A stretch of DNA of 38,308 nt, from the NCBI GenBank assembly GCA_902784675.1, contig CACZVR010000049.1, positions 1 to 38,308 on the forward strand, written 5' to 3'. Under the pieces are notes generated by a model. The model was not told where the DNA came from. It worked only from the letters and a program-made list of their open reading frames with translations, and ran no database searches. Origin of the DNA: an uncultured Bacteroidales bacterium. Its GTDB lineage: Bacteria > Bacteroidota > Bacteroidia > Bacteroidales > Muribaculaceae. How positions within the stretch are numbered: the first letter of the stretch is position 1; each line of letters opens with the position of its first letter. A program made the position numbers and the translations under genes. Positions 23,575 through 31,853 of the stretch are shown piece by piece.

Positions 23575-24708
23575 TTATTCTCCGTAGAGAAGATACTTGA
23601 TCTTATCGATCAGACCTTGGGCCTCATTCATGGCCGGATTGAGCTGAACGGCTTTGTTCAAGTAAACCAAAGCTTGCTCATAAACAGGCTTGATTTTGGG
23701 CAAGAGTTCGGCAGTCGTTGCATTCTCATTCTCCTTAGCATTAATGATACCATCGGCCTTAATCGCAAGAGCGCGTCCATAGTAATACTGGGCATCGGCA
23801 TGATCGGGGCCTAATTGTGCTGCTTTCTCATAATAGCCAAATGCATCTTCGTTACCCTTTTCATTCTCAACTATATAGCCCTTCAGGTCATAGAATGTAG
23901 AATTGTCAGGATACATCTTGATGGCATTGTCCACTTTAACATTGGCCTCGTTGTACTTATTGTCCTTCACAAGAGCCTCAACGATATTGCCAAGCGCAGC
24001 ACCATGATAAACCGAAATGTTATTGGCAGTATATCCTAATGCGATGGCCTTTGAGAAAGCGTCAAATGCAGCAGCATAGTCCTTAGTATTAAAGAGAGCG
24101 AATCCTTGGAAGCAACGCACCTCAGCGATTGTGCTGTCGGGCTGTGCCACATTGTTGGCAGCAGCAAATGCCGATGAGCCTAAATCAGCGAAGTAGCCAT
24201 AGGCATTGGCAGCATTGGCCCAATCCTCTTTACCCCAATAGATGTTACCCAGATTAGCAATATCACCAAGGTGACCAATCATAACATCGATCATCTCTTT
24301 GCTATACTTTGTCTTCACCTTCTTGCTGCCATCCTTATTGAGCTTCGGTTGACCGGTTTTCTTGTCAACTTCTACAATAGTATCCAAGGGCAAACCCTTC
24401 TGATAAGCATCAAAAGCAGCAATCAGCACCTCACCCATTTCACTTTCCTCAACAGGTTGTCCCAGTGACTTCAATGCCAACATTTGATCATAAAGACCGA
24501 AAGCTGCTTTACCGGCGGTGTACCATGTGAGCACGTCACCAGCACTCTCAGGATTGGTCAATGCAGGCTCAATTTGCTCGAGCGCAGTAGCCAACTCCAT
24601 CGGGTCGTTTGAAGCCGCCTTCTTAGCGAGGTCTTTCACGAGGCTCATCTGAGCCGATGCGCCGAACGCCATGATGGCAGCTGCGGCGAAAAGAATCATC
24701 TTTTTCAT
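23575..24708 (-). CDS. Exported TPR-repeat protein downstream of gyrA
   Basis: Starting at the ATG at 24708 (MKKMILFAAAAIMAFGASAQ, signal peptide), the product has 377 residues; an in-frame TTG four codons upstream is less likely. Helix-pair TPR repeats run through it, for example NTKDYAAAFDAFSKAIALGY, GNEDAFGYYEKAAQLGPDHA and VYEQALVYLNKAVQLNPAMN. It shares a diagnostic stretch (VKTKYSKEM, then IYWGKEDWANA) with the next gene, so the two are tandem paralogues at modest identity. The start is 31 nt after the gyrA stop, suggesting co-transcription. Function unknown. Confidence 0.82.
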   Translation of the reverse strand: MKKMILFAAAAIMAFGASAQMSLVKDLAKKAASNDPMELATALEQIEPALTNPESAGDVLTWYTAGKAAFGLYDQMLALKSLGQPVEESEMGEVLIAAFDAYQKGLPLDTIVEVDKKTGQPKLNKDGSKKVKTKYSKEMIDVMIGHLGDIANLGNIYWGKEDWANAANAYGYFADLGSSAFAAANNVAQPDSTIAEVRCFQGFALFNTKDYAAAFDAFSKAIALGYTANNISVYHGAALGNIVEALVKDNKYNEANVKVDNAIKMYPDNSTFYDLKGYIVENEKGNEDAFGYYEKAAQLGPDHADAQYYYGRALAIKADGIINAKENENATTAELLPKIKPVYEQALVYLNKAVQLNPAMNEAQGLIDKIKYLLYGE

Positions 24709-24739
24709 TTTTCTTAACAATTAAAGTAGTTTATAATGT

Positions 24740-27313
24740 TTATTCGTTCTCGTTTTGTTGTTCGTTGTTATCCTCTTGTTGAACGTCCTGGTTGTCCTCG
24801 GTTTCCTGAACGTTCTGGGCATTTTCTGCGTCCTCATTGAAGGCGTCGCGAACGCTCTCCTCGTCGGTCGACTCGGGCTCGGTATCCACCTTGCAAACGC
24901 TTGCTATTTCGTCGTTCTTCTTTTCAAGGTTGATGAGCCTTACGCCCTGAGTGGCACGTCCGACAACGCGGAGCGAACTGACCTTGAGCCTGATGGCGAT
25001 GCCGCTCTTGTTGATAATGACAAGGTCGTTATCGTCATTCACATTCTTAATTGCAATTAGCTTGCCAGTCTTGGCGGTAATGTTAATTGTTTTAACACCT
25101 TTACCGCCGCGGTTGGTCACACGGTAGTCCTCGAGCGCGCTGCGCTTGCCCATACCCTGCTCGGATACCACAAGCACATCGTCACGTGTGCCGGCACGCA
25201 TGCAGATCATGCCGATGACCTCGTCGCCCTCGGTGAGTCGCATGCCTCTCACACCGGTAGCAGTGCGACCCATGGCGCGCACAGCCGTCTCGGGGAAGCG
25301 AATGGCATAACCCTTGCTGTTGGCCAGGATTACCTCGCTGTCGCCCTCGGTGAGGATAGCACCCACGAGCTGATCGTCCTCGGCAATGTTGAGGGCACGC
25401 ACACCATTGGCACGGGGACGTGAGTAAGCACTCAGGCTAGTGCGCTTAACGATACCGTTCTTGGTGGCGAACACAATATAATGTGACTGGTTATAGTCGG
25501 GATCGGTCAATGCCGTGGCACGCACAAATGCCATGATGCGATTCTCGGCATCCAGGTTGAGCAGATTCTGGATTGCTCGTCCTTTGCTGTTCTTGGTGCC
25601 CTCGGGAATCTCGAACACGCGCAGCCAGAAGCAGCGTCCCGTGGCGGTGAAGAACAACATGTAATTGTGGTTGGTGGCTTCATAGACATACTCGATGAAG
25701 TCCTCATCGCGCGTGTCACTGCCCTTGGCGCCCACGCCGCCACGTGCCTGAGCACGATATTCCTTGAGCGGGGTGCGCTTGATATAACCGAAGTGGGAGA
25801 TGGTGATGATCATGGGATCGTCGCTGTAGAAATCCTCGGCGTTCATCTCCTCGCTGGAATAAACAATCTGGGTGCGGCGCTCGTCGCCGAATTTCTCCTT
25901 GACCTCAAGCAACTCCTGCTCGATGACCTTGCGGCACTCGGCAGGATCGTCAAGGATAGCCTGCAACTTCTTGATAGTCTCACGCACCTCGGCCAACTCG
26001 TTGTGGAGTTTCTCCTGCTCCAAGCCAGTGAGCTGACGCAAGCGCATCTCGACGATAGCACGGGCCTGAACCTCGGTGAGGCTGAAGCGCTCGCACAAAC
26101 GCTGGATGGCATGATCGGTTGAGTCACTGCTCTTGATGATGGAGATGACCTCGTCGATGTTGTCGCTGGCAATGATGAGTCCTTCCAGGATGTGAGCACG
26201 CTCCTGCGCCTTCTTGAGGTCGAACTGAGTGCGGCGGATAACCACCTCGTGACGGTGCTCCAGGAAGTAGTGCAGCAACTCCTTGAGGTTGAGCAACATG
26301 GGACGGCCGTTGACCAGACACACGTTGTTCACGCTGAAGGATGACTGCAGCTCAGTCATCTTATAGAGTTTGTTGAGCAGCACATTGGGATTGAAGTCCT
26401 TCTTCACATCGATGACGATGCGCATACCGTGACGGTCGCTCTCATCGTTGATGTCGCTGATGCCCTCGATCTTCTTCTCCTCGACCAGACGGGCAATATT
26501 CTCGATGAGGTCCTTCTTGTTGACATTATAGGGAATCTCGTTGACGACGATGCGCTCATGATTGTGGTCGGTCTCGATCTCGGCCTTGGCACGCACGACG
26601 ATGCGTCCGCGACCAGTCTCGAAAGCATCCCTCACGCCTTGATAGCCGTAGATGATACCCCCCGTGGGGAAGTCAGGAGCCTTGATGTAGTTCATCAGGT
26701 CGCTCACCGTCATCTCGGGATCCTCGAGCAAAGCGAGACAAGCATCGATGCACTCGCCCAGGTTGTGAGGTGCCATGTTGGTGGCCATACCGACGGCGAT
26801 ACCCGTTGCACCGTTCACCAGCAAGTTGGGGATGCGAGTGGGCAGCACCGAGGGCTCCTCGAGTGTATTGTCGAAGTTAGGCACAAAGTCCACGGTGTCC
26901 TTGTCCATGTCTTCCATCATGCTCTCGCCCATCTTGTCAAGACGCACCTCGGTGTAACGCATGGCAGCGGGGCTGTCACCGTCTACCGAACCGAAGTTAC
27001 CCTGACCGTCAACCAGCGGATAGCGCATCGCCCATTCCTGGGCCAAACGAACCATGGCAAAGTAAACCGAAGAATCGCCGTGGGGGTGATACTTACCGAG
27101 CACGTCACCCACAATACGTGCCGATTTCTTGTAGGGAGCATTGGAATAGTTGCGCAACTTGTCCATGCCGTAGAGTACCCTGCGGTGCACCGGTTTGAAG
27201 CCGTCGCGCACATCGGGCAGCGCACGCGAAACGATGACCGACATCGAATAATCGATGTAACTGGACTTCATTTCGTTCTCAATGTTGATCTCTAGAATTC
27301 GATCGTTGTCCAT
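24740..27313 (-). CDS. gyrA: DNA gyrase subunit A
   Basis: The 857-residue subunit breaks and rejoins DNA for negative supercoiling with GyrB. Catalytic Tyr120 lies in [13 protein letters not shown]. The quinolone-resistance region reads [20 protein letters not shown]: Ser81 matches E. coli Ser83, and Phe85 occupies the place of E. coli Asp87. C-terminal beta-pinwheel repeats run from about residue 520 to 800, with a GyrA-box-like TNRGGKG. That box supports GyrA over ParC. An acidic Gln/Asn/Glu-rich tail (about 805-857) ends the protein. A TAnnTTTG promoter lies about 97 nt upstream. Confidence 0.96.
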   Translation of the reverse strand: MDNDRILEINIENEMKSSYIDYSMSVIVSRALPDVRDGFKPVHRRVLYGMDKLRNYSNAPYKKSARIVGDVLGKYHPHGDSSVYFAMVRLAQEWAMRYPLVDGQGNFGSVDGDSPAAMRYTEVRLDKMGESMMEDMDKDTVDFVPNFDNTLEEPSVLPTRIPNLLVNGATGIAVGMATNMAPHNLGECIDACLALLEDPEMTVSDLMNYIKAPDFPTGGIIYGYQGVRDAFETGRGRIVVRAKAEIETDHNHERIVVNEIPYNVNKKDLIENIARLVEEKKIEGISDINDESDRHGMRIVIDVKKDFNPNVLLNKLYKMTELQSSFSVNNVCLVNGRPMLLNLKELLHYFLEHRHEVVIRRTQFDLKKAQERAHILEGLIIASDNIDEVISIIKSSDSTDHAIQRLCERFSLTEVQARAIVEMRLRQLTGLEQEKLHNELAEVRETIKKLQAILDDPAECRKVIEQELLEVKEKFGDERRTQIVYSSEEMNAEDFYSDDPMIITISHFGYIKRTPLKEYRAQARGGVGAKGSDTRDEDFIEYVYEATNHNYMLFFTATGRCFWLRVFEIPEGTKNSKGRAIQNLLNLDAENRIMAFVRATALTDPDYNQSHYIVFATKNGIVKRTSLSAYSRPRANGVRALNIAEDDQLVGAILTEGDSEVILANSKGYAIRFPETAVRAMGRTATGVRGMRLTEGDEVIGMICMRAGTRDDVLVVSEQGMGKRSALEDYRVTNRGGKGVKTINITAKTGKLIAIKNVNDDNDLVIINKSGIAIRLKVSSLRVVGRATQGVRLINLEKKNDEIASVCKVDTEPESTDEESVRDAFNEDAENAQNVQETEDNQDVQQEDNNEQQNENE

Positions 27314-27409
27314 TTGTATTTTCTCTTTTTAAATCTTTTCCGGGCACCGCACTGCAGGCTCACTTTAGCCCCAGGCTAGCACGAATGCCACGACATTAGG
27401 TTTAACTTA

Positions 27410-27417
27410 CAAAAATA
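27410..27417 (-). promoter_or_regulatory. -7 box TATTTTTG for gyrA
   Basis: TATTTTTG on the minus strand, with TTG about 19 nt upstream, 96 nt before the gyrA ATG. Confidence 0.55.
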
Positions 27418-27533
27418 CGCACAATTTCTCAAACGGCAATTCGTTTTGCGCCACTTTTTGACTGAATTGTCAATAAAACGTTTAATCCTGGCATAAAAAA
27501 GAATGCAAAAGACCGATTTCACGGATTTTATAG

Positions 27534-27541
27534 TACTTTTG
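27534..27541 (+). promoter_or_regulatory. -7 box TACTTTTG for the exonuclease gene
   Basis: TACTTTTG followed by CCC matches TAnnTTTG, 18 nt upstream of the ATG at 27560. Confidence 0.55.
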
Positions 27542-27559
27542 CCCTAGAAAAACGATGAA

Positions 27560-28051
27560 ATGACCGACTTTGCTGCAATAGACTTTGAGACCGCCAACAG
27601 CAAGCGTACGAGCGTGTGTGCTGTGGGAGTGGTTGTGGTGCGTGACGGTAAAATCGCCGACACGTTCTATTCGCTCATCCAACCCGAGCCCAACTACTAT
27701 AATTACTGGTGCCAGCAAGTCCATGGCCTGGGACACAACGACACCGACGACGCTCCGGTGTTCCCCGACGTGTGGGCACAAATCGAACCGCTCATCGAGG
27801 GCTTGCCGCTGGTCGCCCACAACAAGAGTTTTGACGAGAGTTGTCTGAAGGCTGTCTTCCGTTGCTACCAGATGGACTATCCTGACTACCCTTTCCTGTG
27901 CACCTGCCAAGCGGCAAAACGGCTGCTCAAGCAGTTGCCCAATCATCAGCTACCCACTGTGGCTGCCTATTGCGGCTTTGATTTGACCAATCATCACAAT
28001 GCCCTTGCCGACGCCGAAGCTTGCGCTCACATCGCACTGCACATTCTATAA
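27560..28051 (+). CDS. DEDDh 3'-5' exonuclease (DnaQ-like)
   Basis: The 163-residue product has the three exonuclease motifs: FAAIDFETANSKRTS (Exo I, Asp and Glu), PLVAHNKSFDESCL (Exo II) and HHNALADAEACAHI (Exo III, the His and Asp of DEDDh). It is a lone exonuclease domain with no polymerase or GIY-YIG partner, a form common in Bacteroidetes and used in DNA or RNA trimming. It is transcribed alone from its own promoter and converges on dnaA. The substrate is unknown. Confidence 0.88.
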   Translation: MTDFAAIDFETANSKRTSVCAVGVVVVRDGKIADTFYSLIQPEPNYYNYWCQQVHGLGHNDTDDAPVFPDVWAQIEPLIEGLPLVAHNKSFDESCLKAVFRCYQMDYPDYPFLCTCQAAKRLLKQLPNHQLPTVAAYCGFDLTNHHNALADAEACAHIALHIL

Positions 28052-28058
28052 AACAAAA

Positions 28059-28085
28059 GAGGGCGAATCACAAAGATTCACCCTC
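28059..28085. terminator. Hairpin between exonuclease gene and dnaA
   Basis: GAGGGCGAATC pairs with GATTCACCCTC (one mismatch) around a 5-nt loop. It lies between two convergent genes, without a long T-tract. Confidence 0.55.
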
Positions 28086-28109
28086 GCAATAACCCCATTA
28101 TTAAGAAAT

Positions 28110-29513
28110 TTATTGGGTCAAGCTATCAGTAATAGCTTGCACTTCACGCATGAAGTCCTTTTCTATCGACATGCGCTGCTCGATCTGGATGCAGGCATGC
28201 AGTACTGTGGCATGCGTGCGGTCAAGCTTGGCGCCGATGCTGGTCGATGACATCTGTGCTTCCTTCTTTGCCAGGTACATGACCAACTGGCGCGCATCGC
28301 TGATTTCACGCTTGCGCGACTTGCCGTAGAGCAGGTCGATGGGCATGTTGTAATGGTCGGCGACAGTTTCGGCAATATATTCAAACGTCAACTGGCGCGG
28401 AGTCACCTTGACGGTGTTGCCGATGACGGTGCGCACCAGGTCAATAGTGATTTCCTGCCCCAGCATTGTGGCATGGGCAAGCAGGGATACCATGACGCCC
28501 TCGAGTTCACGCACACTCTCGGTGACATTGTTGGCGATGAAGTCGAGCACTTCGCCGCTGATGTTCAATCCGTCTTGAGCCGCCTTCATGGTCAAGAACT
28601 TGCGGCGCAACTCAAAGTCGGGCTTTTCTAGTGCCACCGTCATTCCCCACTTGAACCTCGAGATGAGCCTGGGCTCCATGCCATCCAATTCGCTGGGACG
28701 GCAGTCGCTGGACATCACCAGCTGTCGCTGATGCTGATGCAGATGGTTGAAGATGTGGAAGAAGGTGTTCTGTGTTCCCGGCTTGCCGGCAAAGAACTGG
28801 ATGTCGTCGAGCAAGAGGACATCGATGCTCTGATAAAAATTGATGAAGTCGTTGATCTTCTTTTGCTGGACAGCTGTCGTGTACTGGCTCTCGAATACAC
28901 GCGACGAGACATAGAGCACCCTCATGCGGGGATTGTTCTCCTTGAGCTTGATGCCAATCGCCTGCAAGAGATGTGTCTTGCCCACACCAGTAGTGCCGAA
29001 GACGAACAAGGGGTTGTAGGTCTTCATCTCGGGGTGCTCGGCTATGGCCTGTCCGATGCTCACAGCAAGCTTATTGCTCATGCTGCTGCAATAATTCTCG
29101 AAGGTATATCGCGGGTTGAGCTGCGGGTCTATCTCCTCCAACTGGTTTTCATGCTCAAACGGATTGGCGACAGCAGGCTTGCGAATCTTGAGTTCCTGCT
29201 TGAGGCGCGCACTTGAGTTGTCGGTGTCTCTCAGCACGGCGCTCTCCTCGTCATTGGCCACTTCATTATATTTATAGGTGAGCTTGACGTTATCACCAAA
29301 GACTTTCTTTAAGGCCAGTGAAAGGATATTGAGATATTGTCCCTCGATTTGCTCCACAAAGAACTCAGAGGGGACCTTCAGCGTCACACGGCAAGTTTCA
29401 GGTTCAAAATCAACGGCAACAATGGGTGCGAACCAAACGTCGAACTGTTCGGTCGACATGTTAGCCTTGATGACGTCAAGGCAACGGTTCCACTGTTGTG
29501 CAACGTTAATCAT
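28110..29513 (-). CDS. dnaA: Chromosomal replication initiator DnaA
   Basis: The 467-residue initiator binds DnaA boxes and melts the origin. N-terminal domain I covers about 1-80 (WNRCLDVIKANMSTEQFDVW). The AAA+ core starts near 130, with Walker A GTTGVGKTHLLQA (173-180) and Walker B VLLLDDIQFF (about 232-241), then sensor motifs (SDCRPSEL and RLISRFKWG). The DNA-binding domain IV has GAKLDRTHATVLHACIQIE near 430; Arg-Thr-His replaces the more usual RDH. A 425-nt AT-rich gap lies upstream. Confidence 0.97.
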   Translation of the reverse strand: MINVAQQWNRCLDVIKANMSTEQFDVWFAPIVAVDFEPETCRVTLKVPSEFFVEQIEGQYLNILSLALKKVFGDNVKLTYKYNEVANDEESAVLRDTDNSSARLKQELKIRKPAVANPFEHENQLEEIDPQLNPRYTFENYCSSMSNKLAVSIGQAIAEHPEMKTYNPLFVFGTTGVGKTHLLQAIGIKLKENNPRMRVLYVSSRVFESQYTTAVQQKKINDFINFYQSIDVLLLDDIQFFAGKPGTQNTFFHIFNHLHQHQRQLVMSSDCRPSELDGMEPRLISRFKWGMTVALEKPDFELRRKFLTMKAAQDGLNISGEVLDFIANNVTESVRELEGVMVSLLAHATMLGQEITIDLVRTVIGNTVKVTPRQLTFEYIAETVADHYNMPIDLLYGKSRKREISDARQLVMYLAKKEAQMSSTSIGAKLDRTHATVLHACIQIEQRMSIEKDFMREVQAITDSLTQ

Positions 29514-29938
29514 TTTAATAAAATTTGTCTTAGTAACGGTTGTTTCAATAGGTGCTTTTTAGCAGTACAAAATTCGGTCAAAAAAACATTAAAAAAAAAT
29601 GTTGAAAAAATTTGGATAATTCATTTTTGTTGTAACATTGTTGAAAAACAAAGCATTACAACACAGTTTAGAAATCGGTATTTTTCAATGGTGGGCATTT
29701 TTGTGATTTTGTTGTAAATCAGACAATTAGGTTCGTTAACTTCTTTTATGGTTGGTTTCGGCACTCGCGCAAAGTGCTGTTATTTCAAGAGTTTATTTTT
29801 GTAAATCCCGAAAACAATAAATTTCAAAAAAAATCCTATTTAGAATGATTCCAAATAGGATTTTTGTGCTATCAGTCTTGGCGATTTTCACACCCCAAAA
29901 ACGAGTATTTCACCATCGTGTGCATGAGTATCACCATG
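29514..29938. other. 425-nt AT-rich gap upstream of dnaA (possible oriC or dnaA control region)
   Basis: No gene is supported here. TGTTGAAAAA occurs at 29600-29609 and 29639-29648, and a related TTTTTCAAT at 29681-29689. AACATT/AATGTT (29585-29603) and TGTTGTAA/TTACAACA (around 29629-29661) form inverted repeats. I see no exact TTATCCACA box. The right end contains a terminator (29829-29865). Replication-origin function is only a possibility. Confidence 0.4.
29829..29865 (-). terminator. Rho-independent terminator of the MlaD-like gene
   Basis: AAAAATCCTATTT (29829-29841) pairs with AAATAGGATTTTT (29853-29865). On the minus strand the hairpin ends in a run of eight T. It lies 74 nt after the stop codon of the MlaD-like gene. 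Confidence 0.85.
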
Positions 29939-30841
29939 TTAGAACACTTTGACGTTAATGTAGCGCTTGGGATTGGCCTTAATGTCAATCAACAGCGAGT
30001 CCAGACTGGCGATTGCATGGTTGGCGTTATCATATAGCTCGCGGTCGTTCATGATCTTGCCCAGACTCGAGTTTTTGTCATTGAGTTGCTCACTCAACGC
30101 CTTCAGGTTAGCAAGAGTAGCATTCAAGGTGTTGACTGTCGAATCGAGAGGCATTTGCTTGAGTGAAGCCGACAAATCATTGATGTTGCCCGATGCACCA
30201 GACAAGTTGTTGGTAATGCCGTTGACATTATTCATCACACCAGGTATGCTGCGGTTCAAATTATTCATGAGAACGGTGAGCTGCTGTGCGCTAGCCTGCA
30301 ACTGACGGGTAATACCATCAAGTCTAACCAGGGCTGCCGCCAGGGCAGGATCACCAGTGAGGCCGTTCACATTAGACATGATGGAGTCCACCTTGGGCAA
30401 AACGTCGTTGATCGCAGGCATGATGTTTTCCGATACATTATCGATCAAGCCCGGCACCTTGCTGATGGGGATCATGCTGCCGCTCTTCATCGCGGGACCA
30501 TCTCCCATGTTGAGCACCATCGATTTGCTGCCCATGAGCGAAGACACCATGCTCAATGAGCTGCCCTCGGGCACTTTCATGTTCTTGTCCATCGCTATCA
30601 TGACCGTGATCTTGTTCTTATCATAGTCATAATTGATTTCCCTGACTTGCCCCACCTGGAAGCCGTTGACGGTGACAGGCGCTGCAGTGAGCAGACCATC
30701 GGTACTCTCCAGCTCGGTGTAGAAATAGTTGGATGGTGTGAGCAGATTGATACCCTTCAAATAATTAATTCCCCAATACAACAGCACCAGTCCCAAGAGG
30801 ACGGTGAGTGCAATCTTTACATTCTTGTTGAAAAACTTCAT
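29939..30841 (-). CDS. MlaD-like (MCE domain) lipid-transport protein
   Basis: The 300-residue product has one N-terminal helix (VKIALTVLLGLVLLYWGINYL, about 8-28), then an MCE domain (about 35-120) with FYTELESTDGLLTAAPVTVN and GFQVGQVREINYDYDKNKIT. A long helical C-terminal part follows, rich in Asn, Ser, Leu and Val (about 130-290). MCE proteins such as MlaD bind phospholipid for transport between the membranes. The Mla ATPase and permease genes, often adjacent, are not visible here. Own TAnnTTTG promoter; single-gene unit. Confidence 0.88.
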   Translation of the reverse strand: MKFFNKNVKIALTVLLGLVLLYWGINYLKGINLLTPSNYFYTELESTDGLLTAAPVTVNGFQVGQVREINYDYDKNKITVMIAMDKNMKVPEGSSLSMVSSLMGSKSMVLNMGDGPAMKSGSMIPISKVPGLIDNVSENIMPAINDVLPKVDSIMSNVNGLTGDPALAAALVRLDGITRQLQASAQQLTVLMNNLNRSIPGVMNNVNGITNNLSGASGNINDLSASLKQMPLDSTVNTLNATLANLKALSEQLNDKNSSLGKIMNDRELYDNANHAIASLDSLLIDIKANPKRYINVKVF

Positions 30842-30867
30842 TTCTCAAAAATAATGGTTTTGAACGG

Positions 30868-30875
30868 CAAAGTTA
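30868..30875 (-). promoter_or_regulatory. -7 box TAACTTTG for the MlaD-like gene
   Basis: TAACTTTG followed by CCG on the minus strand, 26 nt before the ATG at 30841. Confidence 0.6.
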
Positions 30876-31023
30876 ATATTTTGTTCTTGAAAAGTGTGAG
30901 CGTTTATCCACTTTTAATCATTATTAATGTAAATAACGGCAATTATCAGGCCATATTGGGCAAAAAAGGGTATATTTCAGAAAAAAAAATCACCATTATC
31001 GGTGGCATTTCCCGTTTTGTGAC

Positions 31024-31031
31024 TATATTTG
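31024..31031 (+). promoter_or_regulatory. -7 box TATATTTG for aroE
   Basis: TATATTTG matches TAnnTTTG, 21 nt before the chosen aroE ATG at 31053; this supports that start over the in-frame TTG at 31029 inside the box. Confidence 0.6.
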
Positions 31032-31052
31032 TCCCCAACAAAAAACAGAACG

Positions 31053-31829
31053 ATGAAATCTCCACTTGCATACAAACATCTGTATGGGCTTATCGGCTAT
31101 CCGCTGGTACACTCATTTTCACGTGACTTTTTTAATCAAAAATTCATCGCCGAGGACATTGACGCGGTGTACATGAATTTTGAGATCGAAGACCTGGGCA
31201 TCCTTATGGAACTCATTGCCGAGTACCCTAACCTGAGTGGCCTGAACGTGACAGCCCCATTCAAGGAGGCAATTATCCCTTATCTGGACTCAATGGATGA
31301 CGATGCCCGTGAAATTGGAGCCGTGAATGTGGTGAAATTCATCCGTGACAATAAGACTGGCGAATTGGAACTGCGCGGCTACAACAGCGACGTGGTGGGT
31401 TTCGGCAAAACTCTCGACAGTATTCTCACACCCGGGCGTACAAGCGCGATGGTGCTTGGCACCGGCGGCGCCGCCAAGGCTGTGCGCGCTGCCCTTCAGA
31501 AGCACGGCATTGACGTGCAACTGGTATCACGCCGCAAATCAGAGCACACCCTGGTTTATGAGGAAATCACTCGGGCAATGGTCGCCGAGCACAAGATCAT
31601 CGTCAACGCGACCCCCGTGGGAAAATACCCCGACCACGACAAATACCCCGCTTTCCCTTATCGTTTCCTGACCAAGGAGCACATCTGCTATGACTTGATT
31701 TACAATCCCGAGGAAACGTTGTTCATGAAGTATTCCGCCCAATACGGAGCTGAAACCAAGAACGGCATCGAAATGTTGCTGTTACAGGCTTTTGACTCCT
31801 ACGACATCTGGACTCGAGACAACGAATAG
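31053..31829 (+). CDS. aroE: Shikimate dehydrogenase (AroE)
   Basis: The 258-residue enzyme reduces 3-dehydroshikimate to shikimate with NADPH in aromatic amino-acid synthesis. Motifs in order: GLIGYPLVHSFSRDFFN (substrate site), LNVTAPFKEAIIPYLD (catalytic Lys), GAVNVVKF, RGYNSDVVGFGKTL (usually GxNTD), MVLGTGGAAKAVRAAL (nucleotide-binding loop) and NGIEMLLLQAFDSYDIW. The start at 31053 fits the promoter at 31024. comEC follows 24 nt after the stop. Confidence 0.95.
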   Translation: MKSPLAYKHLYGLIGYPLVHSFSRDFFNQKFIAEDIDAVYMNFEIEDLGILMELIAEYPNLSGLNVTAPFKEAIIPYLDSMDDDAREIGAVNVVKFIRDNKTGELELRGYNSDVVGFGKTLDSILTPGRTSAMVLGTGGAAKAVRAALQKHGIDVQLVSRRKSEHTLVYEEITRAMVAEHKIIVNATPVGKYPDHDKYPAFPYRFLTKEHICYDLIYNPEETLFMKYSAQYGAETKNGIEMLLLQAFDSYDIWTRDNE

Positions 31830-31853
31830 CCCTTGTCCTCATCCAGCGCTGCC

